From contig CAYPNT010000091.1 in the NCBI GenBank assembly GCA_964412235.1, positions 1-11,672 of the forward strand: a DNA stretch of 11,672 nucleotides. Direction: 5' to 3'. The position numbers were made by a program, and so were the translations under genes. This document shows positions 1 through 6,709 of the stretch, one piece after another; the stretch's first letter is position 1; each line of letters opens with the position of its first letter. Source of the DNA: JAYZQT01 sp964412235. Lineage in GTDB: Bacteria > Pseudomonadota > Alphaproteobacteria > MPNO01 > UBA830. The notes under the pieces are model-generated. The model saw only the letters and a list, made by a program, of their open reading frames with translations. It was not told the origin of the DNA and did no database searches.

Positions 1-186
1 CGCGCGATTGGCCTGTTCAACGTGGGAAGTTTGGGTTGCCGAACATTTAGCGGGTTTACGATCGGGTTTGGCGGAGGAATGATAGGCATTCATTGGTCGC
101 TCGGGTTGAGCGGCGCGGTTTTACTGGCCTGTATTGCGGGGCTCTATTTCTGGGCTCGTTATCGTGGTGTGATGAAACAGGCTTAA
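1..186 (+). CDS. MFS-type transporter, C-terminal fragment
   Basis: Frame 1 is open from the first base to a TAA at 184-186, giving the last 61 residues of a protein that begins before the window. It reads as one or two hydrophobic, glycine-rich segments (RAIGLFNVGSLG, then GGGMIGIHWSLGLSG and a hydrophobic LLACIAGLYFW stretch) and ends in a short basic tail (RYRGVMKQA). The RA-x-GLFN-x-GS-x-G...R-x-FSG...IGIHWSL pattern resembles the last transmembrane helices of major facilitator superfamily carriers, in which a basic cytoplasmic tail is usual. The next gene follows after about 30 bases on the same strand, so the two may be cotranscribed; if so, the carrier could import a substrate or export a product of that enzyme's pathway. 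The family call is from pattern recognition on a short fragment; the substrate is unknown. Confidence 0.6.
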   Translation, partial: RAIGLFNVGSLGCRTFSGFTIGFGGGMIGIHWSLGLSGAVLLACIAGLYFWARYRGVMKQA

Positions 187-217
187 CGTACATTTAATAA
201 CAGAAAGATTGGGCCAC

Positions 218-985
218 ATGTCGTTGCGCAAGGAGCAAAACCAACGAGGGGCGGAATACCGGCGGATTCTGGGGCAGCCCGACAACGACCCTGGGTTAAT
301 CGTGCCAGGGTACCGGTCTTTCGTGGACGAATTCTTTCATGACGGCATAGGTGCTCGCACCGTACTAGAGATGTCTGATCGTTTTATTCCAATTCTTACC
401 GCCTTGTGCCTCAACAGCAGCCCACGCGCGACAAAGAGACTTATAGCGGCGGCGTTGGACCATTCGCTGCCCCCTCGCACCATTCTGGAAATTTTCATTC
501 AAGCGGCCCTCTACGGGGGACTGCCAAATACGGAGGCCGCGCTCCAAATTGCGTCTGAAGTTTTTGAAACACGCAGCATTGAGCTCGCGGATAATGCAGG
601 CGACCAACGAACTTTGGAAGAATTAGACGCGGACGGCGCGCGGATAATGGAAGAATTACATGGAATTCGACGGGAAGGTGGATACGCGTCTCCGAACAAT
701 CCGGTGACTTTTGCCCTGTATCAAACGGCTATCCGGCACGGGTATGGAAACCTCTGGATGCGGCCGGGCCTCGACCTTCGACAAAGGACACTTTGCGCCA
801 TCGCCGGTTTCACCTGCATCAAATTACACGGTTCACTGCGCAAATTCGCGGTTTCCGCTTTAAATGTAGGCCTGTCAAAGGACGAGGTCGCAGAGGCGGC
901 AATACAAACCGCACCCTGGAACAGTCTTCCAATTGCCTTAGACGCCTTAACAGTCATCAGCGAAGCACTCGACACCGTGGAGTGA
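218..985 (+). CDS. Carboxymuconolactone decarboxylase (CMD) family protein, two-domain
   Basis: The protein has 255 residues from ATG 218. A TTG nine bases earlier (209) is possible, but the purine-rich AGAAAG at 202-207 lies about 10 bases before the ATG and only one base before the TTG, so I prefer the ATG. Two all-helical CMD-like repeats are visible, at about residues 56-116 (with DHSLPPRTILEIFIQAALYGG) and 167-251 (KLHGSL, NVGLSKDEVAEAAIQTAPWNSLP). The G-L-x-x-x-E-(V/I)-x-E-x-x-x-Q and Y/W-x-(G/S)-L-P elements are typical of 4-carboxymuconolactone decarboxylase relatives. There is no CxxC pair, so an AhpD-like peroxidase role is unlikely. In the protocatechuate pathway CMD enzymes decarboxylate a lactone; the substrate here is unknown. 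It sits directly behind a transporter tail and before clpS. Confidence 0.8.
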   Translation: MSLRKEQNQRGAEYRRILGQPDNDPGLIVPGYRSFVDEFFHDGIGARTVLEMSDRFIPILTALCLNSSPRATKRLIAAALDHSLPPRTILEIFIQAALYGGLPNTEAALQIASEVFETRSIELADNAGDQRTLEELDADGARIMEELHGIRREGGYASPNNPVTFALYQTAIRHGYGNLWMRPGLDLRQRTLCAIAGFTCIKLHGSLRKFAVSALNVGLSKDEVAEAAIQTAPWNSLPIALDALTVISEALDTVE

Positions 986-1053
986 TACTGGACGCCCGCA
1001 GCGAGGCATGCCAACCTATTGTTGTATAACCAACACCAAATAATGAAACGGGT

Positions 1054-1359
1054 ATGAGCGACCTAGAGACAGCTAATAGAACTGAAACAAAGCCAGAAAC
1101 AAAACGGCCCAAGCTCTATAAAGTAATTTTAGAGAATGACGATTTTACACCACGCGAGTTCGTCATGAAAGTTTTAACCATGGTCTTCAGGCTTTCTGAA
1201 GAGGAGGCATACCGTGTAATGATGACCGCACATCAACAAGGCAATTGTGTTGTCTCCGTCTATACCAAAGATGTCGCAGAAACGAAGGCGAAAGATGCCA
1301 CCGACCTGGGAAACCAACACGGTTACCCTTTGCTTTTTACGATCGAACCCGAAGAATAA
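1054..1359 (+). CDS. clpS2: ATP-dependent Clp protease adaptor ClpS, ClpS2 type
   Basis: A 101-residue ClpS-family adaptor, which hands N-degron substrates to the ClpA unfoldase of ClpAP in the cytoplasm. The first ~18 residues are a charged, flexible tail. The core starts at KLYKVILENDDFTPREF (residues 20-36) and continues through the helix EEEAYRVMMTAHQQG (49-63), VYTKDVAETKA (69-79) and the C-terminal GYPLLFTIEPEE. The N-degron pocket Asn28-Asp29-Asp30 and a pocket His60 are present. Arg34 replaces the methionine that gates the pocket in Escherichia coli ClpS; the TPREF form and the GYPLLFT-x-EPEE ending are characteristic of the second ClpS paralogue of Alphaproteobacteria. No clpA follows: the next gene is on the other strand 15 bases away. 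The ribosome binding site is weak (ACGGG, 1048-1052). An ATG at 1043 opens only a four-codon frame. Confidence 0.93.
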   Translation: MSDLETANRTETKPETKRPKLYKVILENDDFTPREFVMKVLTMVFRLSEEEAYRVMMTAHQQGNCVVSVYTKDVAETKAKDATDLGNQHGYPLLFTIEPEE

Positions 1360-1374
1360 TTTACCTTTCCTAAT

Positions 1375-3747
1375 TTAATCCCCGGCTGCCGCTATTACGT
1401 CAAGGATGTGTTCTGGCGTAAAGGGTTGTTTCGTGACCTGGGCACCTAGTGGACGTAACGCGTCATTTATAGCACACCAGAGCGCCGCGATCGCCCCAAT
1501 CAGGCCGCTTTCCCCAATTCCATTCGCACCCAGTTCAGTTTCGGTCAGTGGATTTTCAACATGTGCGATCTGTATATCGGGCATCTCGTGCGCCATAGGC
1601 AGCAGATAATCAGCCAAGCTCGCATTCAACAATTGGCCCGTGTCGTCATACTGACAATGCTCATACAGAGCATTACCGATACCTTGAATAATTCCCCCCC
1701 GTAGTTGCTCGTTCACCAAAAGCGGGTTGATAACACGCCCACAATCGTCCGCGACCCACCAACCAAGTATTTTGACAAACCCCGTTTCAGTATCAACTTC
1801 GACGTGGGCGCCCTGAACACCATTGGCAACGTAGTATGGCGTGTCAGGAACATGATGACGCGTTACCATAAGCTCTGGCTGAGTACCTTTAGGCAGGGTG
1901 TCCTGCCGAAAATAACCCACGACAGCCAGCTCTGCCAATGTCATGCGCGCTTTTCCACTAGAAATATCCCTGATTTCCCCATCACCTAAATAAAGTGTAT
2001 CGGCCGTGGTTTGAAGAATTGATGCGGCAAGTCCTAAAATATTCTCTTTCAGCGCCTTGCCTGCCTGGAGGGCCGCCTCTCCGCCCATGGCCATACCCCG
2101 TGACGCCCAAGCACCACCCCCATACGGCGTAGTCGCGCTATCACCTGCGATAATATCGATTTGCCCCATGCCAACACCTAGTTCATCACCTACAATTTGG
2201 GCAATCCCGGTCAGCGTACCTTGGCCTTGGTCCGTAACGCTTGTCAGACAGCGGATTACTCCAGACGGTTCCAGCTTCACGGTGCAGCCGTCTTGAGTGG
2301 AAACACGCGCGCCGGATGGCCCGTAGTAGGCTGGCCCAAATGCAGCGGCTTCGACAAAAGTTGCTACGCCCAGCCCCTGATACACACCTCTTTTCCTTTG
2401 AGACGCTTGTCCAGCGCGTAATCTCTCATAGTTCATAAGGTCGACACACGCGTCCAAACACTCGTTTAATGACATGTGTGTGACTGAATAGCCTCCGACC
2501 GTTACAAGCGGGTATTGGTCACTCCGGTGGTAATTACGCCTCCTAAATTCTACGGGATCGAGATCCACCCTGGCAGCCGCTTGATCAACAAGTACTTCCG
2601 TAACAGCACAGCCGATGGGAACACCCACCCCACGAAACATCCCAACAATACCCTTGTTTACGTATGCAACGCGGGTCCGCGCATGGTAGTCCGTTAATGC
2701 GTACGGTGCCGCCGCACACGAAATCGCCATCATACCCTCAGCGAGACCAAATCTGATATATGCAGTATAGGGGCCCACAGACAGCATGTTTTCAAAGTCC
2801 ATCGACGTTATCCGACCATCCCCATCAACGCCCATTTTTGCACTACAAAGGTGATCTCTGGTTTGGCAGTCCGCGACAAAGGACTCGAGCCTGTCTGCGG
2901 TAAACTTGATCGGCTTGCCCATAATTTTTGAAAGAGCCGCGACAGCCAATTCTTCACCATGGACATTAATTTTTAGTCCAAACCCACCCCCAACATCGGG
3001 TGTAATCACGCGAACTTTATGTTCGGGAATGCCTAAATGGCGCGAGAATACATCTTGCATCTGATACGGTGACTGGTGCGAATGATAGGCTGTTAGACGT
3101 TCCTCGACCCGGTTCCAGTCCGCGATTATTGCTCTGCCTTCGAGGGTAACCGAAGTATGTCGACCGAATTCGAACTCGTGTTCCACCACGAAATTTGCGG
3201 CCTCGAGAGCTTTCTGGGGTTGACCCTCAGAAATAGTGTGCTCGAAACACAGATTATCCCCAAGTTGAGGATGGATTGCGGGAGTTTCGGGGGATAACGC
3301 CTCCATAGTGTTTGTAACGGCCGGTAATTCGGTCCATTCCACCAAAACAAGATCTGCGGCATCTTCCGCCTCAGCCCGCGTGTTGGCAACAACTGCAGCA
3401 ACTGGTTCCCCTTGGTAACAAGCATGGTCAATTGCAACGACGTATTGTTTGGCCGACTTGTGACCCGGTCTATGCGCAGCAATTGAGATGAGTGGCTTGC
3501 AGACCTCTGCGATGTCGGCTCCCGTAAAGATTGCCACGACACCGGGGGATGCCTTAGCAACGCCAATATTGATCTGCCCGATTTGAGCGTGACCATAGGG
3601 ACTACGAACAAAAGCGACGTGAAGCATGTGTGGTAGAGTAATGTCGTCAGTGTACTTTCCATCCCCGTGGATAAGACGTCGCGCATTCGGCCGCCTCACA
3701 GCCAATCCCACTAATTTACTGGTTCCTTGGTCGTCAGCTAACGTCAC
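1375..3747 (-). CDS. Molybdopterin-binding large subunit, xanthine dehydrogenase / aerobic CO dehydrogenase (CoxL) family
   Basis: A 790-residue catalytic subunit of a molybdenum hydroxylase, which would insert water-derived oxygen into a substrate. The N-terminal domain opens with RRPNARRLIHGDGKYTDD (19-35). The Moco-binding regions include PDVGGGFGLK (250-259), the active-site loop GMFRGVG (369-375), DQGQGT (506-511), GGAWASRG (544-551) and the C-terminal GIGESG (743-748), whose Glu746 matches the family's catalytic base. The loop is not the AYxCSFR of form I CO dehydrogenase, so CO oxidation is unlikely; aldehydes, N-heterocycles or aromatic acids fit better. The GTG start at 3747 overlaps the small-subunit stop (GTGA) and has GAGGG at 3755-3759, seven bases upstream. 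Length is normal for a CoxL-type subunit. A run of seven G (minus strand) lies at 1694-1700 within the frame. Confidence 0.92.
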   Translation of the reverse strand: MTLADDQGTSKLVGLAVRRPNARRLIHGDGKYTDDITLPHMLHVAFVRSPYGHAQIGQINIGVAKASPGVVAIFTGADIAEVCKPLISIAAHRPGHKSAKQYVVAIDHACYQGEPVAAVVANTRAEAEDAADLVLVEWTELPAVTNTMEALSPETPAIHPQLGDNLCFEHTISEGQPQKALEAANFVVEHEFEFGRHTSVTLEGRAIIADWNRVEERLTAYHSHQSPYQMQDVFSRHLGIPEHKVRVITPDVGGGFGLKINVHGEELAVAALSKIMGKPIKFTADRLESFVADCQTRDHLCSAKMGVDGDGRITSMDFENMLSVGPYTAYIRFGLAEGMMAISCAAAPYALTDYHARTRVAYVNKGIVGMFRGVGVPIGCAVTEVLVDQAAARVDLDPVEFRRRNYHRSDQYPLVTVGGYSVTHMSLNECLDACVDLMNYERLRAGQASQRKRGVYQGLGVATFVEAAAFGPAYYGPSGARVSTQDGCTVKLEPSGVIRCLTSVTDQGQGTLTGIAQIVGDELGVGMGQIDIIAGDSATTPYGGGAWASRGMAMGGEAALQAGKALKENILGLAASILQTTADTLYLGDGEIRDISSGKARMTLAELAVVGYFRQDTLPKGTQPELMVTRHHVPDTPYYVANGVQGAHVEVDTETGFVKILGWWVADDCGRVINPLLVNEQLRGGIIQGIGNALYEHCQYDDTGQLLNASLADYLLPMAHEMPDIQIAHVENPLTETELGANGIGESGLIGAIAALWCAINDALRPLGAQVTKQPFTPEHILDVIAAAGD

Positions 3748-4226
3748 TCTTCAGCCCTCGCTTTTAACGTCACCTCTAGAGCATCCACAATTGCCTGATA
3801 GCCAGTACACCGGCATAAATTCCCTGACAGGTGCTCACGTATCTGTTCCCTGCCCGGCCTTCCTCCCTTGGCGATCAGCTCAGCTGACGTGATCAGCATT
3901 CCGGGCGTGCAATATCCGCACTGCGCAGCATTATGTATCTCGAATTGTTCCTGCAAGTCCGAAACTTCACCGCTTTCGGACAGGCCCTCGATAGTGAGAA
4001 CGTCCGAACCATCTGCCTGCACAGCCAACATAAGGCAGCCACGTACAGAGACACCGTCAACTCTCACCGTGCACGCGCCACAAACACCGTGTTCACAGCC
4101 AAGGTGTGACCCTGTCAGATTCAGGTCTAACCGCAGAAAATCAATCAAGTGGCGGCGCACAGGAACGTTTGCCGTCACCTCTTCGCCGTTTACCGTTAGC
4201 GAAATTTTTGCCGTTTCTTCAGACAT
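3744..4226 (-). CDS. (2Fe-2S)-binding small subunit, xanthine dehydrogenase / CoxS family
   Basis: A 160-residue electron-transfer subunit, normal length for CoxS-type proteins, acting with the molybdopterin subunit encoded immediately downstream. All eight cluster ligands are present: Cys44, Cys49, Cys52 and Cys64 in the N-terminal plant-ferredoxin-like domain (GCEHGVCGAC...GC), and Cys103, Cys106, Cys138 and Cys140 in the C-terminal helical domain (QCGYCTPG, LCRCTGY). The latter cluster sits next to the molybdenum cofactor in known structures. The stop codon overlaps the start of the large subunit, implying translational coupling. No FAD-binding CoxM-type gene is present on either side, so electrons may pass to a cytochrome or another partner, as in two-subunit hydroxylases such as isoquinoline 1-oxidoreductase, or CoxM may be elsewhere. 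ATG 4226 has only a poor ribosome binding site. Confidence 0.94.
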   Translation of the reverse strand: MSEETAKISLTVNGEEVTANVPVRRHLIDFLRLDLNLTGSHLGCEHGVCGACTVRVDGVSVRGCLMLAVQADGSDVLTIEGLSESGEVSDLQEQFEIHNAAQCGYCTPGMLITSAELIAKGGRPGREQIREHLSGNLCRCTGYQAIVDALEVTLKARAEE

Positions 4227-4468
4227 AACTTATTGTCGCATCATGGCGCTGGCAGGGAAAGCTCGAGTTTGTTTGCACCAGTAAAACCGTTTTCAAATGC
4301 CGACTTACACGAGATCTCTCAACATTCTTTTGGGTTATCATTTGGGGTGAACAAATGCAGCGCACAGCGTAGATTCTTCAATTTTTTTGTACGTGAATTA
4401 TAGAAAAAGTCTCTTGGTTATCTACTCGTTACCGTATAAGGATAAAGCTGTTTTACGAGGAGGTCACG
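4227..4468. promoter_or_regulatory. Divergent intergenic region between molybdenum hydroxylase operon and cupin gene
   Basis: These 242 bases must hold the promoters of both the minus-strand hydroxylase operon and the plus-strand cupin gene. Visible elements are an 8-base palindrome GAGATCTC at 4311-4318 with flanking bases that extend it imperfectly, a T-rich tract near 4380-4388, and a possible plus-strand promoter (TTGGTT, 15-base spacer, TATAAG) around 4413-4440. The heptamer GGTTATC occurs twice, near 4334 and 4415. A shared regulator binding the palindrome is inference; no regulator gene lies in the window. Confidence 0.4.
4457..4464 (+). promoter_or_regulatory. Strong ribosome binding site of the cupin gene
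   Basis: GAGGAGGT is a full anti-16S match placed four bases before ATG 4469. It is the strongest such site in the window and fixes the cupin start. Confidence 0.85.
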
Positions 4469-5071
4469 ATGAACGCACCTGCCGACGGCAATATTACAGA
4501 ACTTCCGAAACCGGACGCAAAATCAAAAAATGCGCGCGTCATTACCGCGGATGAATATTTTAAACGGGTTCGGCATAACCACGTGCGGGCCTGCAAGTGG
4601 GAAGGCGCTGAGTGGAAAAAACTACTGGGAGAACTCGGCAAAGACCCGCTCCGCCACGCGGAACGGCGCTTCGTTGCACTAGTTAATGAAGATCATGGCG
4701 ACCTCGCTGGTGCGTCACCGGGTATTTTCATCGGTATTCTGATGGTACACCCTGGCGAACATGTACCCAACCATCGGCATAATTCTGTCGCGATATACCA
4801 CTACATACAGGGTACCGGCACCACAACGGTGGAAGGCACCCGATACGAATTCAAGCCCGGGGACACGATCGTGTGCCCCGCCTGGGCGTATCACGAGCAC
4901 GAGGCCACCGGTGACGATGATGTGCTAATATACACGGTCCAAGACATGCCGGAAATGGCCGCCAAACGTACACTGTTTTTCGAAGAACCGGTCGGTGTCG
5001 AAAATGTCAGACACATGGTCCAAGGCACAAGCAAATCATGGAGTGCCACGCGGGATCCCGACGCGGAATAA
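4469..5071 (+). CDS. Cupin-domain protein, gentisate 1,2-dioxygenase-like
   Basis: A 200-residue protein with a single cupin barrel at about residues 85-160. Motif 1 is PGEHVPNHRHNSVAIYHYIQG (about 95-115) with His102 and His104. Motif 2 is PGDTIVCPAWAYHEH (130-144) with His142 as the expected third ligand. The usual glutamate of cupin motif 1 is absent, and the GD-x(3)-PAW-x-x-H-x-H form of motif 2 is that of gentisate 1,2-dioxygenases, which bind Fe(II) with three histidines and cleave the ring. Known gentisate dioxygenases are bicupins of roughly 350 residues; this one has a single barrel plus about 80 N-terminal residues with no motif I recognise. It could be an oxygenase for a related substrate, an isomerase, or a non-enzymatic cupin. 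It is divergent from the molybdenum hydroxylase operon and convergent with the symporter gene. Confidence 0.82.
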   Translation: MNAPADGNITELPKPDAKSKNARVITADEYFKRVRHNHVRACKWEGAEWKKLLGELGKDPLRHAERRFVALVNEDHGDLAGASPGIFIGILMVHPGEHVPNHRHNSVAIYHYIQGTGTTTVEGTRYEFKPGDTIVCPAWAYHEHEATGDDDVLIYTVQDMPEMAAKRTLFFEEPVGVENVRHMVQGTSKSWSATRDPDAE

Positions 5072-5112
5072 CAGTCGATTGCTTTATGGGGTGCTGTGCG
5101 CCCCCAATTAGC

Positions 5113-5128
5113 ACAGCGGTCACGCTGT
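5113..5128. terminator. Small hairpin between convergent genes, possible terminator
   Basis: ACAGCG, a GTCA loop, then CGCTGT form a perfect six-pair stem between the cupin stop and the convergent symporter stop. A competing stem pairs GCTGTGC (5093-5099) with GCACAGC (5111-5117). No T run follows on either strand, so intrinsic termination is only possible, not shown. Confidence 0.35.
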
Positions 5129-5143
5129 CAGTAAACGGGTTAG

Positions 5144-6013
5144 CTAATGGGAGGCGGGGGAGGCTGCTCCGAAACGCAATACAGCAATATATATCAATGC
5201 TGTCGCAAACATTATCAGACTATAAGTTGCAGCCGGTATGACGGTTAGCCCTCCACCGAACAAAAGTGTCGAAACGGCGATTGCCAGTGTTCCGTTTTGC
5301 AATCCGCACTCAATAGAAATCGCTATTTTTTGTTTCACTCCCGAAGCAAAAGCGGACGCGACTAGGTAGGCAAGCAGCATCATCAAGACGTTTAAGACCA
5401 AGGTCACTAAACCGGCTTGCGCAAAATATGCAACCACGTTTCCTCGCTCCTGATAGATCGCCCCAAACAATACAACAACGAAAAGAACTGCCGAGACCCT
5501 GCGCATTGACGGCTCAAGACGTGTTGCTAATTTTGGGGTGAAATGCCGCGCCGTCAGGCCGGCAATTACCGGTACGGCTACGATCACAAAGACGCTTATG
5601 GCTGTACTTGCAACAGAGAAGTCGCCAACAGCATTTTCTTTCATGATATGGGCATATGAAAACGCTATGATCAACGGAATGGTTAATACCGAAAGTAAGC
5701 TTATGACAGCGGTTAGTGATATAGACAAAGCGACGTCACCGCGGGCGAATGCGGTCAGTATATTGGACGTAACTCCCCCGGGTGCTGCCGCAATGATCAT
5801 CACTCCAAGCGCTAATTCGTTCGGCAGGTCCCAAATACTAATTAGGATGAACGCAACAGCAGGCAGAAGAATGATTTGTGAAACAGCGCCAACAGCAAAA
5901 TCTCGCGGTCGTTTAACGACACGTACAAAATCATCGACTGTCAGACCGAGGCCTAACGCAAACATTATAAATGCTAACACTAATGGAAGAACGACATCGC
6001 CTACAATTCCCAC
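5144..6013 (-). CDS. Bile acid:sodium symporter (BASS/SBF) family transporter
   Basis: A 289-residue, strongly hydrophobic inner-membrane protein with about nine or ten membrane segments, the usual size for bacterial BASS proteins such as ASBT homologues. Family signatures are APGGVTSNILTAFARGD (77-93) and IECGLQNGTLA (234-244); these lie in the two unwound crossing helices that form the sodium and substrate sites in known structures. Members import organic anions (bile acids, pyruvate, pantoate, other carboxylates) with sodium. The GTG start at 6013 is supported by AAGGGG on the minus strand (6019-6024), five bases upstream. It lies 122 bases downstream of the Ddn-like gene on the same strand and converges with the cupin gene. 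Given the neighbours, an aromatic or other organic acid is a reasonable but unproven substrate. Confidence 0.92.
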   Translation of the reverse strand: MGIVGDVVLPLVLAFIMFALGLGLTVDDFVRVVKRPRDFAVGAVSQIILLPAVAFILISIWDLPNELALGVMIIAAAPGGVTSNILTAFARGDVALSISLTAVISLLSVLTIPLIIAFSYAHIMKENAVGDFSVASTAISVFVIVAVPVIAGLTARHFTPKLATRLEPSMRRVSAVLFVVVLFGAIYQERGNVVAYFAQAGLVTLVLNVLMMLLAYLVASAFASGVKQKIAISIECGLQNGTLAIAVSTLLFGGGLTVIPAATYSLIMFATALIYIAVLRFGAASPASH

Positions 6014-6046
6014 GAAAACCCCTTTTTATAACTATAAGAATGTCTA

Positions 6047-6076
6047 CCTATACCAATCAGTATCCTTATTCATCAA
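6047..6076 (-). promoter_or_regulatory. Possible promoter for the symporter gene
   Basis: On the minus strand TTGATG (6071-6076) and TATAGG (6047-6052) are separated by 18 bases, about 35 bases before the GTG start. Both boxes are imperfect and the region is AT-rich, so this is a weak call; cotranscription from the upstream Ddn-like gene is the alternative. Confidence 0.3.
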
Positions 6077-6135
6077 GACCCACCTGCGGAAGATAAACCT
6101 CTCAAACTAGGTTTTGAAAATTCGTATCCAGAAGG

Positions 6136-6573
6136 CTAATAAAGACGCGATAGGGCGACTAGTGGTATTTTCCGCGTCGGAGCCGCTTTCTCTCGATAAG
6201 CATCATAAGGGGGATATATTCCGGCCATCATGTCCCATAACCTTTCACGCTTATCACCCTCAACTGTTGAAGCATTAGCTCGAAAAACATCGACCAAGAC
6301 CTGGACCTCCACCTCGGGAAAACTGCAAAGGTTATGATACCAACCCGGGTGAGAAGGCCGGCCGCCTTGAGACGCGATAATAATAAAATCTTCTCCATCA
6401 CGCCCATATATCAAAGGCGTCGTGTGCTGGGTTTCCGAACGGCGCCCCGTCGTCGTCAGCAAGAGGCAGGGAAATGCGCCTGACCCGTCCTGACCCGTCC
6501 ATATATGACCGTCTTCACCGTTAGTTTCGCGATAACGGTTAACATGTTGTCTTGCCCAATCCGCCTGCGCCAA
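6136..6573 (-). CDS. Ddn-type nitroreductase family deazaflavin-dependent oxidoreductase
   Basis: A 145-residue split-beta-barrel protein of the Ddn/FDOR-A family, whose mycobacterial members use reduced coenzyme F420 for hydride transfer. The family signature is clear: LLLTTTGRRSETQHTTPL (37-54), YGRDGEDFIIIASQGG (56-71), HPGWYHNL (75-82), PEVEVQV (86-92) and RLWDMM...YPPYDAY (111-126). Ser/Thr-Gly-Arg-(Arg/Lys)-Ser and ASxGG form the F420 phosphate and deazaflavin contacts in known members. The TTG start at 6573 is backed by GAGGGAGGT on the minus strand (6579-6587), five bases upstream; no in-frame ATG fits. F420 is unusual in Proteobacteria, so the real cofactor could instead be F420 made by acquired genes elsewhere, or FMN. 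A 10-base exact tandem duplication lies inside the frame at 6481-6500. Confidence 0.88.
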   Translation of the reverse strand: MAQADWARQHVNRYRETNGEDGHIWTGQDGSGAFPCLLLTTTGRRSETQHTTPLIYGRDGEDFIIIASQGGRPSHPGWYHNLCSFPEVEVQVLVDVFRANASTVEGDKRERLWDMMAGIYPPYDAYREKAAPTRKIPLVALSRLY

Positions 6574-6578
6574 CTTTG

Positions 6579-6587
6579 ACCTCCCTC
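6579..6587 (-). promoter_or_regulatory. Ribosome binding site that fixes a TTG start
   Basis: Read on the minus strand, GAGGGAGGT lies five bases before TTG 6573 of the Ddn-like gene. The strength and spacing support the non-ATG start. Confidence 0.8.
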
Positions 6588-6651
6588 AAAATCAATTGGT
6601 AATCATCATCTTCCAGGTATTAACATATAGCAATATCAGCCTCACTTCATG

Positions 6652-6680
6652 TTGTTCGATTTTTTTGAGTTGGCTATAGA
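6652..6680 (+). promoter_or_regulatory. Possible promoter of the deacetylase-SDR-lactonase operon
   Basis: TTGTTC (6652-6657) and TATAGA (6675-6680) are exactly 17 bases apart and end 29 bases before ATG 6710, with AGAGGAA (6697-6703) as ribosome binding site. The -35 box is poor (three of six), so confidence is limited. The 136-base region is shared with the divergent Ddn-like gene. Confidence 0.4.
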
Positions 6681-6709
6681 ACTAATGAACCATTACAGAG
6701 GAATTATCG

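Noticed and set aside
209..217. TTG start for the CMD protein
   Set aside because: The purine-rich site is adjacent to this TTG but properly spaced for the ATG at 218.
1694..1700. Run of seven C (seven G on the coding strand) as a phase-variation tract in the molybdopterin subunit gene
   Set aside because: The run is short, encodes conserved Gly-Gly, and the frame is intact on both sides, so chance codon use is enough.
3126..3686. 186-residue minus-strand frame within the molybdopterin subunit gene
   Set aside because: It overlaps the conserved N-terminal half of the large subunit in another frame and has no motif or ribosome binding site.
1375..4226. Aerobic carbon monoxide dehydrogenase (coxLS) identity
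   Set aside because: The large subunit lacks the AYxCSFR active-site loop of form I CO dehydrogenase and no coxM is present.
3868..4284. 138-residue plus-strand frame opposite the 2Fe-2S subunit gene
   Set aside because: It is antisense to a frame with all eight cluster cysteines; the sequence is composition-driven with no domain.
5038..5241. 67-residue plus-strand frame between the cupin and symporter genes
   Set aside because: It overlaps the ends of both genes, has no ribosome binding site and no motif; the region is a convergent intergenic gap.
5538..6110. 190-residue plus-strand frame opposite the symporter gene
   Set aside because: It is antisense to a clearly conserved BASS protein, has no recognisable motif and is rich in residues expected from reverse-reading hydrophobic codons.
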